Source: Orychophragmus violaceus
Taxonomy: Eukaryota > Streptophyta > Magnoliopsida > Brassicales > Brassicaceae
Direction: 5' to 3'
Length of the DNA stretch: 64,000 nt
Assembly (NCBI GenBank): GCA_030180135.1
Contig: CM058234.1
Span: 36,056,766-36,120,765, forward strand
Numbering within the stretch: position 1 is the first letter of the stretch; every line of letters begins with the position of its first letter. A program made the translations under genes and the position numbers. Shown in pieces: positions 21,206-31,895 of the stretch. The notes below the pieces were generated by a model. That model saw only the letters and a program-made list of their open reading frames with translations. It ran no database searches and was not told where the DNA came from.

Positions 21206-21563
21206 ACAGAACCACCGCATCAGCATTGTCCTTATGAACTCAACAGTCAAAGTTATCGGAAAATCTTTTGCTTTCGCGAGCACAACATTCAAGGACTCGA
21301 CAATGTTGATGCTCATCAGATTGTACCGTTCCCCCTTTTCCATGGAAACATGTTCAGTGTTCAAAGCCTATGCCTTCTAACCATTCCACACACTTAACAC
21401 TGCGTATGCCTATCTCGTTCATAGCACCGAGGAAGTGGCTGTGCCTATATGCCCGTGCAGCATTCGAAACTAGTTCACCTATCCCCTCTACCTTGAACGT
21501 TTTGTCTGCATTGCGTTCCAAATGAACAGTGCATGCTCCGTGGTTGGCCAGGGGGTAGACTTG
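21206..21563 (-). pseudogene. MULE transposase, middle fragment between elements B and D
   Basis: Read on the minus strand from 21563 it continues the frame from 42829: the join gives HGVKQVYPLANHGACTVHLE, a typical mudrA junction after the catalytic core. It goes on through RAYRHSHFLGAMNEIG to GIGFEH and a TGA stop near 21360. The following GERYNLMSINIVESLN is in another frame, so there is at least one stop and one frameshift close to an AAAAGGGGG run. It ends at the GTAAG duplication and resumes at 2821. Confidence 0.85.
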
Positions 21564-22758
21564 TGATATATCATGGTTTTTACCGGTTTTATGCCATGCT
21601 ATAATTGTGTTTTAGTGTTCTTTTGTGTTCTTTTAAAGTCTATTACAGGTTTAATCAGGTTTGAAGCAGAATTAGAGATATTGGAGCATTTTGGGGATTT
21701 TTGGAGTGCTTGGCCGAGAGATTGAGCTCACTGTCCGATTTTGAGATCATGCATCGATCGACACACCTTTGGTGTCGATCGACACACTAGCGAGATGGGC
21801 CGATTACGGCGGTTTAATGAAGAATCAAGATTTTGCACTTTGGCCCAGAAGTTTCCAGTATTTACAAAGAAGCCCCAGCCGAGATTAAGCCTATATAATT
21901 AGGATTTTGGTGTTTATTTTAGATACGCTTTCATACTGAGAGCTAAGAGATTTTTAGAGCTTTTGGGGCTGATTTATTCATGTACTTCATCTATTTTGGA
22001 GAAGATTTCGAACCCCTTTATCTATTTAATTTCCTATATGCAATCTATTAATTCTATGATTTCTGTTTCATTAATCATGTCTGAGTAGATTCATAGTTAG
22101 GTTTAGGGTTTCTCATTAAGGATTTCATGACTTGCTAGACTTGTTTAATTCAGTTAAGGATTCACATGAATAGAATGTTCTTCGATCTAAATTGTGCTTA
22201 ATGCTAGTTCTAACCTGATCAATTAGAATCTAGATCTTAGGTTGCTAAATACGACACGAGAGTGTGGTTTAGAATCTGAACTATTTAAATTGAGCAATTA
22301 AATTATTCGCAAAGAGATTTGGCTTAGTTTAATTGTGAACATATCAAACTTGAGATTAATGCTGGTTTAATCTGTTAGTAATTGCAAAGAGATTTGGATT
22401 ACTGCACTTAGACTTAGAGAATTCTCGCAAAGAGATTTGGTTAATTCTATATCCATGATTTGAGTTCTAGAACTGCACTTAATTAGATTCTGTCTGATTG
22501 ACTTGTCTGCTTGTCTGATTTCCTGAGAACGCCCTAGACTTAGCGCCTCTAATTTACTGCTTTCACCACTACCAATCTGCTACTTGTTTACTTTCTTGCT
22601 TTGCTATTTAGTTTAATACAAATTGCTTTCTTCTTAGTTTAAATTCCTACGGTTCTTTATCTATCGAGACCAGAGTCTCTGTGGATTCGATACCCTATAT
22701 ACTACAATCACTTAACTGTGCACTTGCAGTAGAATAGGATTAAAACTAGACCCTATCA
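21564..22758 (+). repeat. 5' LTR of element D (1195 bp)
   Basis: It begins TGATATATCATGG and ends AGACCCTATCA. The palindromic pair lies at about 21750-21786. Confidence 0.9.
21891..21900 (+). promoter_or_regulatory. Probable TATA box in the LTR of element D
   Basis: CTATATAATT lies about 330 bp into the LTR. Sister LTRs have CTATATATTT at the same place (about 4083, 12249 and, in reverse, 20864), so a TATA-like stretch is conserved in family LTRs. Confidence 0.45.
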
Positions 22759-22764
22759 AGTTTT

Positions 22765-22782
22765 TGGCGCCGTTGCCGAGGA
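22765..22782 (+). other. Primer-binding site of element D
   Basis: TGGCGCCGTTGCCGAGGA, six bases after the LTR end, complementary to the 3' end of tRNA-Asp except for one position (GAGGA where elements B and F have GGGGA). Confidence 0.8.
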
Positions 22783-23031
22783 CTCTTAGGGTCTTCGATA
22801 GGATCGAACTTAGGGTTTTCACTAGGATTTTTTTATTTTATTTTTTGTTTCGTTTTGTTTTGTTTTTATTTTAAATTACTAATTTTTCTCTGTTTTCTCT
22901 CTGTCGCAGGTACCGATTTCGCTTTGCGTCGATCGTTGCAACTTTGTGTCGATCGTCACTAGGAAATTCTGAGATTGAATCGATCGTTGCACTGATAGCA
23001 TCGATCGTTGCTTGACGATTACAGACAGTTT
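22783..23031 (+). other. gag leader of element D with two palindromic site pairs
   Basis: A T-rich tract ends in CTCTGTCGCAG (22909), which looks like a splice acceptor. Sites at about 22928, 22947, 22980 and 22999, as two 20-21 bp pairs, fill the remaining space up to the gag ATG at 23032. Confidence 0.65.
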
Positions 23032-24537
23032 ATGCAGACGCGTGAAACTCGAAGTAATCAGAACCTGAACCTCGTTAATCTCGGACTTGAAGAACTTGGA
23101 CGTCTAGAGAGGACTAACAGAAGAGAAAGAAGAGCAAGGATGGTGGTACAGAAGTTAATCATTATGCCTGATGCTCAAGGTACCCTGAGGGACCGAGACA
23201 ACAATCCGTACAATGCTGCTGGGCAACGGATTGATGCTGAAGGGAATGTAATCCTTGATCCTCCTGAGCAGCCGCAACAGGAGCAGAACCAAGGTCAAAG
23301 ACCGGCCCAAAACACACAGATGGTTATCCATGAGAGGATTTTAGCAGACTACAACAGACCGGATGAGTTTCATGCAAACCGGTCAGCTCTTGTGATGCTT
23401 GGTTTTGAGAGGAATGATTTTGAGATCAAAACCATCTACTACTCGCTGATGAGACAGAATGCCTTCCATGGTCATCCCACGGAGCAGCCTATGGATCACA
23501 TTGATCAGTTTGAGGACCTAATCAATGGCATGAAGTATGATGGAGTCTTCCAGGATTATCTGTTCCTTAAGCTCTTTCCATACAGTCTCGCTGGAGACGC
23601 TGCTGCATGGCTGAAGCAACTGCCACCTGGGCAGTTTGATACTTGGGCAGCCCTGAAGAGTGAGTTTATGCGTCACTTCTACGATGATGCACGCTCTGAT
23701 CAGTCCAGACAGGACATTCTGACATTTACCCAAGGTCCTACTGAGCCTCTTAAGACTGCTTGGATGAGATTCAGGAAGTACCAGCGTGACTGCCCACACC
23801 ATGGATTCACTGAGGTCACATTGCTAGGTATTTTCTTCAGAGGCATAGATCTGCCATATCAGTCTGCGCTGGATACCTCCAGTAATGCAAACTTCAACAC
23901 CAGGACTCCTGCACAAGCTAAGCAGTTGATTGAGAACTTAGTAAGCAGCAACAGTTGCAAGACTATGGATGATAGGAGGAAGAAATCTGGTGGAAGTGTA
24001 GAGAATCCAGAGATGGCTGAATTTAGATCTAAGCTGGACACAATTTGCAATCTCCTGGCTGGTAAGAAGGCTGTCCACTTTGCCCAAGATGTTGAGGTAA
24101 TTCAGACTGAGGAGGACACTCAGGAAGAAGATGTGAATTACATTGGAGGATCTGGTTTCCAAGGTAACAGATTTGGTAATCAGCAGGGAAACAGGTTCTT
24201 CAATGGAGGACAGAAAAGTGCCTTCGCAAGCAATCGGAACTCAGCTGGTTTTGGACAGACTAGTGGTTTTCAGAAGCCTTTTGGACAAGGTATTCAGAGA
24301 ACCTATGGATCTTCATCTTATCAGACTCCTCCTGCAGCCACTGCTCATGAGAGTAAGATGGAGACAATGATGAAACAGCTGCTGGAGAGTCAGACTAAGA
24401 GCGCTGCAGACTTCAACAAGAAGATAGATACAGTCTATGGGGAGCTGAATGGGAAATTTGAATACCTGAGCGCACATATGAAGGAGCTTGATGCTAAGGT
24501 TGCAAGAACTGCTGGATATGCTCCCAGGTCGAACTGA
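23032..24537 (+). pseudogene. Element D gag (frameshifted at its end)
   Basis: The start MQTRETRSNQN at 23032 corresponds to B's gag start. The gag domain is intact (FEIKTIYYSLMRQNAFHGHP, SLAGDAAAWLKQLPPGQ), followed by the Gly/Asn/Gln-rich segment. At 24520 a one-base insertion (GGATATG/CTCCCAGG) shifts the frame and a TGA follows at 24535-24537, just where a 57-bp unit is tandemly repeated. The proper frame resumes in the next entry. Confidence 0.85.
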
Positions 24538-24660
24538 TGCTAATCCGTACAATGCTGCTCAGAGGGAAGATGGATATCTCCCAGGTCGAACTGATGCTAA
24601 TCCGTACAATGCTGCTCAGAGGGAAGATGGATATCTCCCAGGTCGAACTGATGCTAATCC
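24520..24660 (+). repeat. 57-bp tandem repeat in element D gag
   Basis: The 57-bp unit beginning CTCCCAGGTCGAACTGATGC occurs twice in full and is followed by a third partial copy. It is 19 codons, so the duplication itself keeps frame. Element B has this sequence once. Confidence 0.9.
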
Positions 24661-25570
24661 CAAGTACCAATGCAATGCAGTGACATTGAGAAGTGGTAAG
24701 GAGTTGTTACCTGGCCAGAAAAGGCAGTTAAGTGTTGAGGAACTCGTGGAAATTGAAGAATTGGAAGATGGGATCCGTGACATTCGCAATGCATCGATCG
24801 ACGCCACCAAGCAACGGTCGATGCAAAGCGATAACGAAGAAACTGTCGTAGCGAAGTCACCCAGCAACGATCGACACAACTCCAGTGACGGTCGATGCAA
24901 GTCAACTGCAGAGAGCTCAAAACCAGGGAAACCGAAACAGTCGACCGAGAGGGTTTACAAGCCTAAAGTACCTTATCCCAAGAATCCCAGAAAGGCTAAA
25001 AACGATAGGCAGTATGCCAAGTGCAAGGAGTTCATTAAAAAGGTGAAAGTTGAAGTGCCTTTGATTGACTCCATGGAAACCTCTCCTGTGATGAAGAGAT
25101 GTCTTAAGGATATGATTGCTGGGAAGTGGTCTGATGAGGAGAGTGTGATGATGATCAATGAGGTGTGTAGTGCAGTGATTCAGGGCAGAATTCCTGAGAA
25201 GTTAAAAGATCCAAGAAGCTTTGTACTAGATTGTGCTATCTACAGGGAGAGATTCGAAAGGTCTCTATGTGATCTTGGTTCCAGTGTAAATCTTATGCCT
25301 TTCTCAGTTGCTAAGAGGCTCGGGATGACTGACTTTATACCCACTAGGATATCACTGGTTTTGGCAGATAGAACAATCCGGATTCCCAAAGGATTATTGG
25401 AGGATGTGCCCATAATGATTGGCCAATGCGTGATTCCTACTGATTTTGTGGTTCTGCAGTATGGAGAGGAACCAAAGGATCCACTAATTTTAGGCAGGCC
25501 TTTCTTAGCTACAGCTGGTGCGATGATTGACTGTCAAGGAGGTAGAATAGTTCTGAATGTGGGTGATTAG
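24538..25570 (+). pseudogene. Element D gag linker and protease
   Basis: It continues gag in the original frame through two YNAAQREDGYLPGRTDANP repeats, a palindromic-site-encoded linker (24790-24900) and the protease (CDLGSSVNLMPF, PLILGRPFLATAGAMID). It stops at TAG 25568-25570, where element B has ATG. The product would end within the protease's C-terminal part. Confidence 0.85.
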
Positions 25571-26060
25571 AAGATGAGTTTTGATATGGACAAGCTGGCA
25601 AAGAGACCAACCATCGACGGAAAAACCTTCTATGTTGACACACTGGGTGATTTGGCTGCAGAGTACTTTCACAAGTCACATGCTGAAGATCCACTAGAAA
25701 GAGCTTTATTGAGCTCTATATTGGAGCTGGAGTACCTGCAGGACGAGCCAGCAATGTGCTATGCAAGACTGATGGATTCGGTTGAAGTGGCAATGAAGGT
25801 GGAAGTGTCTGACGCGACGATGCAATGATCGACACAAACCAAGCATCGGTCGTTGCAAGTCGACAGGGACTGGGCCGAGGAAAAGGCTCCGAAAATAGAG
25901 CTTAAACAACTTCCATCCGGGCTAAGGTACGCGTTTCTTGGACCAAATTCAACTTATCCAGTGATTGTTAATGCTAGTTTGAACAACGCAGAGCTCACTT
26001 TACTGCTAAGCAAGCTGCGCAAGCATCGCAAAGCCCTATGGCGCATTTGCTTACCGTAGG
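25571..26060 (+). pseudogene. Element D protease tail and truncated RT start
   Basis: After the TAG the frame continues (MSFDMDKLAKRPTIDGKTF) to VEVSDATMQ, where a TGA (25826-25828) replaces an Arg CGA codon of element B. The RT amino-terminal part (WAEEKAPKIELKQLPSGLRY) runs to KHRKAL. Comparison with B shows a deletion of about 479 bp joining codon 80 to codon 240 near 26038. This removes the first RT catalytic aspartate and shifts the frame. Confidence 0.85.
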
Positions 26061-28523
26061 ATGCCTTTTGGACTCTGTAATGCTCCTGCCACCTTCCAGA
26101 GATGCATGATGTCCATATTCACTGATATGATTGAGGACTTTATGGAGGTATTCATGGATGACTTCTCGGTCTATGGATCTTCTTATAATGAATGCTTAGA
26201 TAAATTGTGCAAGGTGCTGACTAGATGCGAAGAGAAGCACTTGTTCCTTAACTGGGAAAAATGCCACTTCATGGTCAGAGATGGTATTATTCTTGGACAT
26301 AAAGTATCTGAAGCAGGGATCGAAGTGGACCGCGCTAAGATTGAGGTAATGACCAACCATCAGGCGCCTGATTCTGTTAAGTCTATAAGAAGCTTTCTTG
26401 GACATGTTGGCTTCTATAGACGTTTCATCAAAGACTTCAGTAAGATTGCTAGGCCACTAACTGCTTTGCTGTGTAAGGATACCAAATTTGAGTTCAATGC
26501 AGATTGTCAGACTGCGTTTGAACAGATCAAGCAAGCATTAGTGAGTGCTCCAATTGTTCAGACACCAGATTGGGATCTACCTTTTAAGGTTATGTGTGAT
26601 GCAAGTGACTTTGCTGTGGGAGCTGTTCTGGGACAGAAGAAGGACAGAAAGCTTCATGTTATCTATTATGCTAGTAGGACACTAGATGATGCACAAAGAA
26701 ACTATGCAACCACGGAGAAGGAGCTGTTGGCTGTTGTCTTTGCATTTGAGAAATTCCGCCCCTATCTTGTTGGCTCCAAGGTGATTGTTCACACTGATCA
26801 TTCAGCCCTGAAGTATCTGATGCAGAAGAAGGATGCTAAGCCAAGATTGTTGAGATGGATTCTGTTGCCTAAGGAGTTTGATATTGAAGTAAGGGACAAG
26901 AAGGGAGTTGAGAATGGAGTTGCTGATCATCTTTCAAGGATGCTGGTTGAAGAAGAAGTACTCATCAATGATTATTTGCCTAAGGAAAACATCAATATGA
27001 TTGGTATAATTTTTCAGACGGATTTGGGCAGAGAGTTGCAGAACTGTCGGGACAATCGCATAGTGTCGATCGATGCCACATTGGCAACGGTCTATACAAG
27101 TATCGGGGAAGCAACGATCAACACATGCACACGCAACGGTCGATGCATACCTGATACGAACCGAGAATCCTTAAGTATCAGAATTGGGAATTATGACTTC
27201 GAAATTGCTGCTGTAGCAACCACTGATCGACCCTGGTATGTAGACATAGCTAACTACCTCGCTGCTGAGACTGAACCAGATGATTTAAAGGGTTATGCAA
27301 AGAAAAAGTTCTTTAGAGAGCTTAGAAGATACTACTGGGATGAGCCTTATCTCTATAAGCACTGTTCAGATGGTCTTTACAGGAGATGTGTTGCTGAATC
27401 AGAAGTTCCACACATCCTCTTCCACTGTCATGGATCAGATTATGCTGGACATTTCACTACATTCAAGACTGTGTCTAAAGTTCTGCAAGTAGGTTTCTGG
27501 TGGCCTACAATGTTTAGAAACACTCATTCTTTCGTCTCTCAATGTGATGCCTGTCAGAGGAGAGGGAAGATCAGTAAGAAGCATGAGATGCCTCAGAATT
27601 TCATTCTGGAAGTTGAGGTTTTCGATTGCTGGGGCATAGATTTCATGGGTCCTTTTCCCTCATCCTATGGAAATAAGTTCATCTTGGTTGCTGTGGACTA
27701 TGTGTCTAAGTGGGTAGAAGCAATAGCTAGTCCAACCAAAGATTCTTTGGTGGTCATTAAGCTGTTTAAGACCATCATATTCCCCAGATTTGGAGTACCT
27801 CGTATAGTGATTAGTGATGGAGGATCTCATTTTATCAATAAGGTTTTCGAGAAGCTGCTGAAGAAGCATGGAGTTCATCACCGAGTCGCTACTCCTTACC
27901 ACCCTCAGACTAGTGGACAAGTCGAGGTTTCTAACAGGCAGATTAAGGAGATCCTTGAGAAGACAGTTGGAAGGACAAGGAAAGATTGGGCAGCAAAGTT
28001 GGATAATGCATTATGGGCTTACAGGACAGCATTCAAGACACCACTTGGGACCACTCCATTCCATCTGCTATATGGAAAAGCATGTCATCTGCCAGTAGAG
28101 CTTGAACACAAAGCAGCATGGGCTGTAAAACAGATGTTTTTTTATCTTAAGTCTGCTGCAACGAGGAGATTAGTGCAGCTTAATGAGTTGGATGAGATTA
28201 GACATTTTGCTTATGAGAACTCAAAGCTGTACAAGGAGAGAACTAAGGCATATCATGACAAGAAGATTGTCTCCAGACAGTTTGAGCCTGATGATCAGGT
28301 ACTTTTGTATAACTCTCGTTTGCATTTGTTTCCAGGTAAGCTGAAATCAAGGTGGTCTGGTCCTTTCACAATCAAAGAGGTGCGTCCGTATGGAGCTGTC
28401 GTTCTAACTGGCAAGGACGGTATTGAATTCACTGTGAATGGTCAGAGGGTGAAATATTATTGGGCTAAAGCCGAGATTCCTGAAGGTCAGATTCTGCCTC
28501 TGGATGATGCACCATCTACCTAA
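26061..28523 (+). pseudogene. Element D pol: rest of RT, RNase H, integrase
   Basis: An 820-residue open frame beginning MPFGLCNAPATFQ. It keeps FMDDFSVYG, RNase H (MCDASDFAVGAV, HTDHSALKYL), the integrase HHCC finger (FHCHGSDYAGH...QCDACQRRGK), WGIDFMGPF, VISDGG and HPQTSGQVEVSNRQ. It continues 13 codons beyond B's end (GQILPLDDAPST). Because the front of RT is missing, D could move only with enzymes supplied by another copy. The domain order and sequence closely follow element B. Confidence 0.9.
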
Positions 28524-29865
28524 ATCAGTTGAAGCGTCAAGCTATTGACGTTAAACAAGGGCTGAGTGGGAGGCAACCCACTGTTTTCGTTTTTGCATTA
28601 TAATTTTAGTGTTTTTGTAGGATTTTACGTTTTGTTTCTGGTTTTGGTGAGTTTTTGTTTGCAGGTCTCGGACGAATCGCAGTGCGTCGATCGACACACT
28701 GTTGTGTCGATCGTCACAACACGATCGAAATCGCATTGCAGCGATCGTTGCGGTCCTGAGCAACGATCGATCATACACGAAAAATTGCCTAGCAAAGGTC
28801 GATGCACCTAGTGCAACGATCGATGCCTGAGCGACAGAGGTAAAACCCGACAGAACTTAACCATTCCTTAAACAAATTTTTCTTTTCTTTTTGCCAATCC
28901 TTCGCTTGACACTACTGGGGACAGTGTGTCTTAAGTGTGGGGGAGGTTCTACTAACTTCTTTCTTTTGTTTTCTTAGAGTCAGTTAATTTTTCAAAATTT
29001 GTTTTATTGAGTCAAAACTTTTAAGTAGGAAACAATGACTTTTTGAGAAGATTAGCAGCACTTGCAGGAACTTAATTAACCATTGGGATGAAACTGCAGA
29101 TTATCTCTGACTATTAGAAAACCCAGACACGGATCAACCTACTAAGGACACCCACATCGCTTCAGGTATCAGAGGATCCTTTTACTGACTTCACCTTAAT
29201 ACTGACATAGATTTCTCACCTAAGGGCTTGGTATACTTTGTGTCGGATTCCCTTGTTAGTTCTGACACAGCCTGTAAACCTGTCCTATCTAGTTTCCTTC
29301 TCCCCTTCCATAAAAAAAAGAAAAAGATAATAAACTGAGGATGAGTTAGTAACTCCGAAGTGGTCATGGGAATGGTAGCTACAACTTTCATATCCTGTGC
29401 ATCCATGGAATGTGTCCAAAGTACACCCCTTAACGGGAAGAGCACTGATAAAAAAAAAAAATGATACCCAATGGGGAAAAATCAGAATGCTAAGGAAGGG
29501 AAAAGAGAAGAAAGGGACTAGAGAAAGATAGTATGGTGGTCTAGAGCTGATAAGGTAAGAGTCCATGTGCCTCTGATCGATACTCCTTAGGTGAGACCGC
29601 ACTTAAATACTTGCAGAAGTCAGTAGGGTGAATTTGAATGCGTGAATGTGATTGTGGAGTTTACTTAGGACAGTTGCTAAGTGTGGAGGAAGTATATGTT
29701 GGTCTTGATGTCTGCAGGTTGATTCTTTCATGTGTTTTACTAAGGGGAATTTGAGTGTTGCTGCTTCTAGGATGAAAAGAGTTTCTGAAGAGTTTTCAAA
29801 CCTCTTCACTACATTCTAGTTCTCTGTTTTGCTTGAGGGCAAGCAAAGGCTAAGTGTGGGGGAGT
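28524..29865 (+). other. 3' noncoding region of element D
   Basis: No credible gene. It has the box GCTGAGTGGGAGGCAACCCACTG (28561-28583), palindromic site pairs at 28683-28720 and 28735-28830, three AAGTGTGG(G/A)GGA purine tracts (28932, 29679, 29852) and A-rich runs near 29310 and 29450. The last purine tract abuts the 3' LTR. Confidence 0.75.
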
Positions 29866-29895
29866 TGATATATCATGGTTTTTACCGGTTTTATG
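29866..29895 (+). repeat. 3' LTR of element D, first 30 bp
   Basis: TGATATATCATGG followed by TTTTTACCGG up to TTATG, where the CACTA element begins. ATG at 29893-29895 is the 3-bp target duplication, repeated at 41661-41663. Confidence 0.9.
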
Positions 29896-30334
29896 CACTA
29901 CAAGAAAAGTGGATATCCATAGCGCTCGATATCCACTATAGTAGATAAACCATAGCTCTTTAACGAACGCTGTATATGCTCCCGTCATAAAAAGTATCAC
30001 ACTTTCTATAGCGTTTTTTCGAAATGCAATAATAACGCGTACTTAATATATCACTTTGTTTGATGCAATAAAATTAATTTTAATTGCAGATATTTTGCGT
30101 TATACTTGTTTTATTCATAACACTATTTTTGTAATATTTTGATATTTTTAAATCGCTAATTAATTTGTTGATATGATAATTTGAAATCTGAAAACCCTGA
30201 GAAATCTGATAAACCTGATAATATCATTACAGAACACTTAAATCGTATTACAACACCATTCATACGACAATAAACATAAGACTAAGAAAGATAAATAGGT
30301 TCCAATCAACAAAAAGTACTAAACAAGTTCAGAC

Positions 30335-30681
30335 TCACAACAACTTCATTCCTCTGATTTTAGAGATATAATCGCATATGGCGTTTGTAAACTCTGTTGT
30401 GGTCGAGGTACCTCCGAGATCAGCACTTCTATACTTTCCATTGGCTATTGCGTTGATGATGGCGCTCTGGATTTGCTCTGCTTCTTTGTTGCCGTAACAT
30501 TATCACTCCGCTCAGAAGCAAACATGTCGGGTTCGCCAAGTTCTATACAAAGAGCACACATTTAGATCATAAGCTAAGAATTGAATCAACTTCTGATCTT
30601 TAACTAACCTTTCCAGCAATATCAGATCCGAACCGTGAACAGCTTCAGCAAGGGCAATACCATCCTCCTCGATATTACAAC
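30335..30681 (-). pseudogene. Captured 3' exons of an NAD-dependent isocitrate dehydrogenase subunit
   Basis: The exon at about 30681-30610 encodes EDGIALAEAVHGS followed by an out-of-frame version of the usual DIAGK, with a GTTAG donor at its end. The final exon (about 30542-30335) encodes NLANPT, LLLSGV, a break, then EAEQIQSAIINAIANGKY, RSADLGGTSTTTEFT and NAICDYI, ending at TGA 30335-30337. These are signature sequences of the C-terminus of mitochondrial NAD-IDH. Missing bases near 30625 and 30485 disrupt the frame and the rest of the gene is absent, so it is a captured fragment. Confidence 0.8.
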
Positions 30682-30732
30682 TGCAAGCAAAAGATAATAA
30701 GAGCATAAGATCATTATGTGGAGATATTAGAG

Positions 30733-30885
30733 TTACTGACTCAAAGCTCGAGAGGCTGTCATTCTTTTTCTTGGGTCTTTGTACAACAGCCGCTTAACAA
30801 AAATTTTTGCTTCAAAGGACAATGAAGGCCAAGGAGGTTCATCAAAACTCGGATCAGCTTTTAGAACTGATCTGAAAATTCCAAT
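30733..30885 (-). pseudogene. Captured exon of a CDPK-related protein kinase
   Basis: The minus-strand frame encodes FRSVLKADPSFDEPPWPSLS and FVKRLLYKDPRKRMTASRAL, the end of the kinase C-lobe of CDPK-related kinases (CRKs). The exon ends in a stop soon after. There is an acceptor-like TTTTCAG at its start. The fragment is fused directly downstream of the SEC12-like exons, so a chimeric transcript could arise, but none of the kinase active site is present. Confidence 0.75.
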
Positions 30886-30917
30886 AATGAGACTTAAGGG
30901 TTTTGATATCATTATAC

Positions 30918-31206
30918 CTTTCAGTAGGGCAGAACTCAAGTGAAGCAATGGTTTGACCAAGATGTAGCCTCTTACTATAGTGGTAGATTTCCATTGTCTT
31001 TACTTCAGCAACAGATATATCCCCATCTTTCCCACCCCTTCAAATCAAGTACAAAACAATATGAGGTTTTAACCTTTTGTACAATCAAAAACCTGAAAAG
31101 CAATAACATATTAAGGATGAAGAAACACTCACAAAGCAATATATTTGCCATCCAAGCTCACTGCCATTGTAGATGCAGTCTTCCTTGACAGCTTCTTGAA
31201 CCCAAG
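30918..31206 (-). pseudogene. Captured SEC12-like WD40 exons, 3' part
   Basis: On the minus strand the sequence abutting the Copia 5' LTR reads GFKKLSRKTASTMAVSLDGK, then an intron-like gap, then an exon (about 31041-30918) with KTMEIYHYSKRLHLGQTIAS and EFCPTER. These match the SEC12-like WD40 family (Arabidopsis PHF1/STL2P type), guanine-exchange proteins at the endoplasmic reticulum. The upstream exons lie on the other side of the Copia at 39674-40410. The fragment lacks the membrane anchor and is not a working gene. Confidence 0.75.
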
Positions 31207-31210
31207 CTTC

Positions 31211-31882
31211 TGTTGGAATTGTGTCCAGTAATCTCGGTACTGTCTCTAGAAAGTAAGAGTATGTCAATGATCAGACATAAGTTATATAATACTGGGGGTC
31301 ATGATGGCTTGCTAGAGTCCGCTCATGATCTATAAGTCTTGGACTTATTGCCTTTATTATATGATCCCATATGGGTCACACGCCTAAGCTAACAGGAAAA
31401 TATGTAGGAACGGTTTAGCAGAAGTACGGTAAAAGTGCTAGGCATTTACTGTACTTAGAGAGAATAAAACGGTTTAGCCACTCTGTGTCGATCGATACAC
31501 AAGGTGTGTCGGTCGACACAGTGTGCGAATGCCGTCGAGTTAATTGGTGTTTGGGCCAAATGGCCCAAACGGAACCGGACAAGTTTTATGAGATAAAACT
31601 CGAGTTCAGAACGATTAACCCTAGCCCGTCAGCCGAAAACTCTCTCTCTCTCTGCGCCGAGCTCCTTGTGGTCTAGCAGCCGTTTTCTGTGATCGCGTGT
31701 GTGAACCTTTGGAGGATTCATCCCTCGGTGTTTCTCTGATCTCAGACATACCATCTCTTTCCGCTGCAAACAGGTATAAGGTGAGATCATCATTTGTTTC
31801 TATTCTGAGAAGAACCTAGATCCGCATGTTTAGGTTAATATGAATCTAAGAATTGAATCAGGATCAACTAAACAATCCTTCA
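31211..31882 (+). repeat. 5' LTR of Copia1 (672 bp)
   Basis: Begins TGTTGGAATTGTGTCC and ends ACAATCCTTCA. A palindromic pair (TGTGTCGATCGATACACA and TGTGTCGGTCGACACA) lies at 31485-31521. Confidence 0.9.
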
Positions 31883-31883
31883 G

Positions 31884-31895
31884 TGGTATCAGAGC
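31884..31895 (+). other. Primer-binding site of Copia1
   Basis: TGGTATCAGAGC, the classical Copia site complementary to initiator tRNA-Met, one base after the LTR. Confidence 0.9.

Noticed and set aside
23518..24162. Antisense ORFs opposite gag in D (and 18976-19260, 17184-18471 in B)
   Set aside because: Shadows of the gag-protease frame on the other strand.
31485..31676. 63-residue ORF repeated identically at 38637 and 39271
   Set aside because: It lies wholly inside the Copia1 LTR and is triplicated only because the LTR is; no family resemblance.
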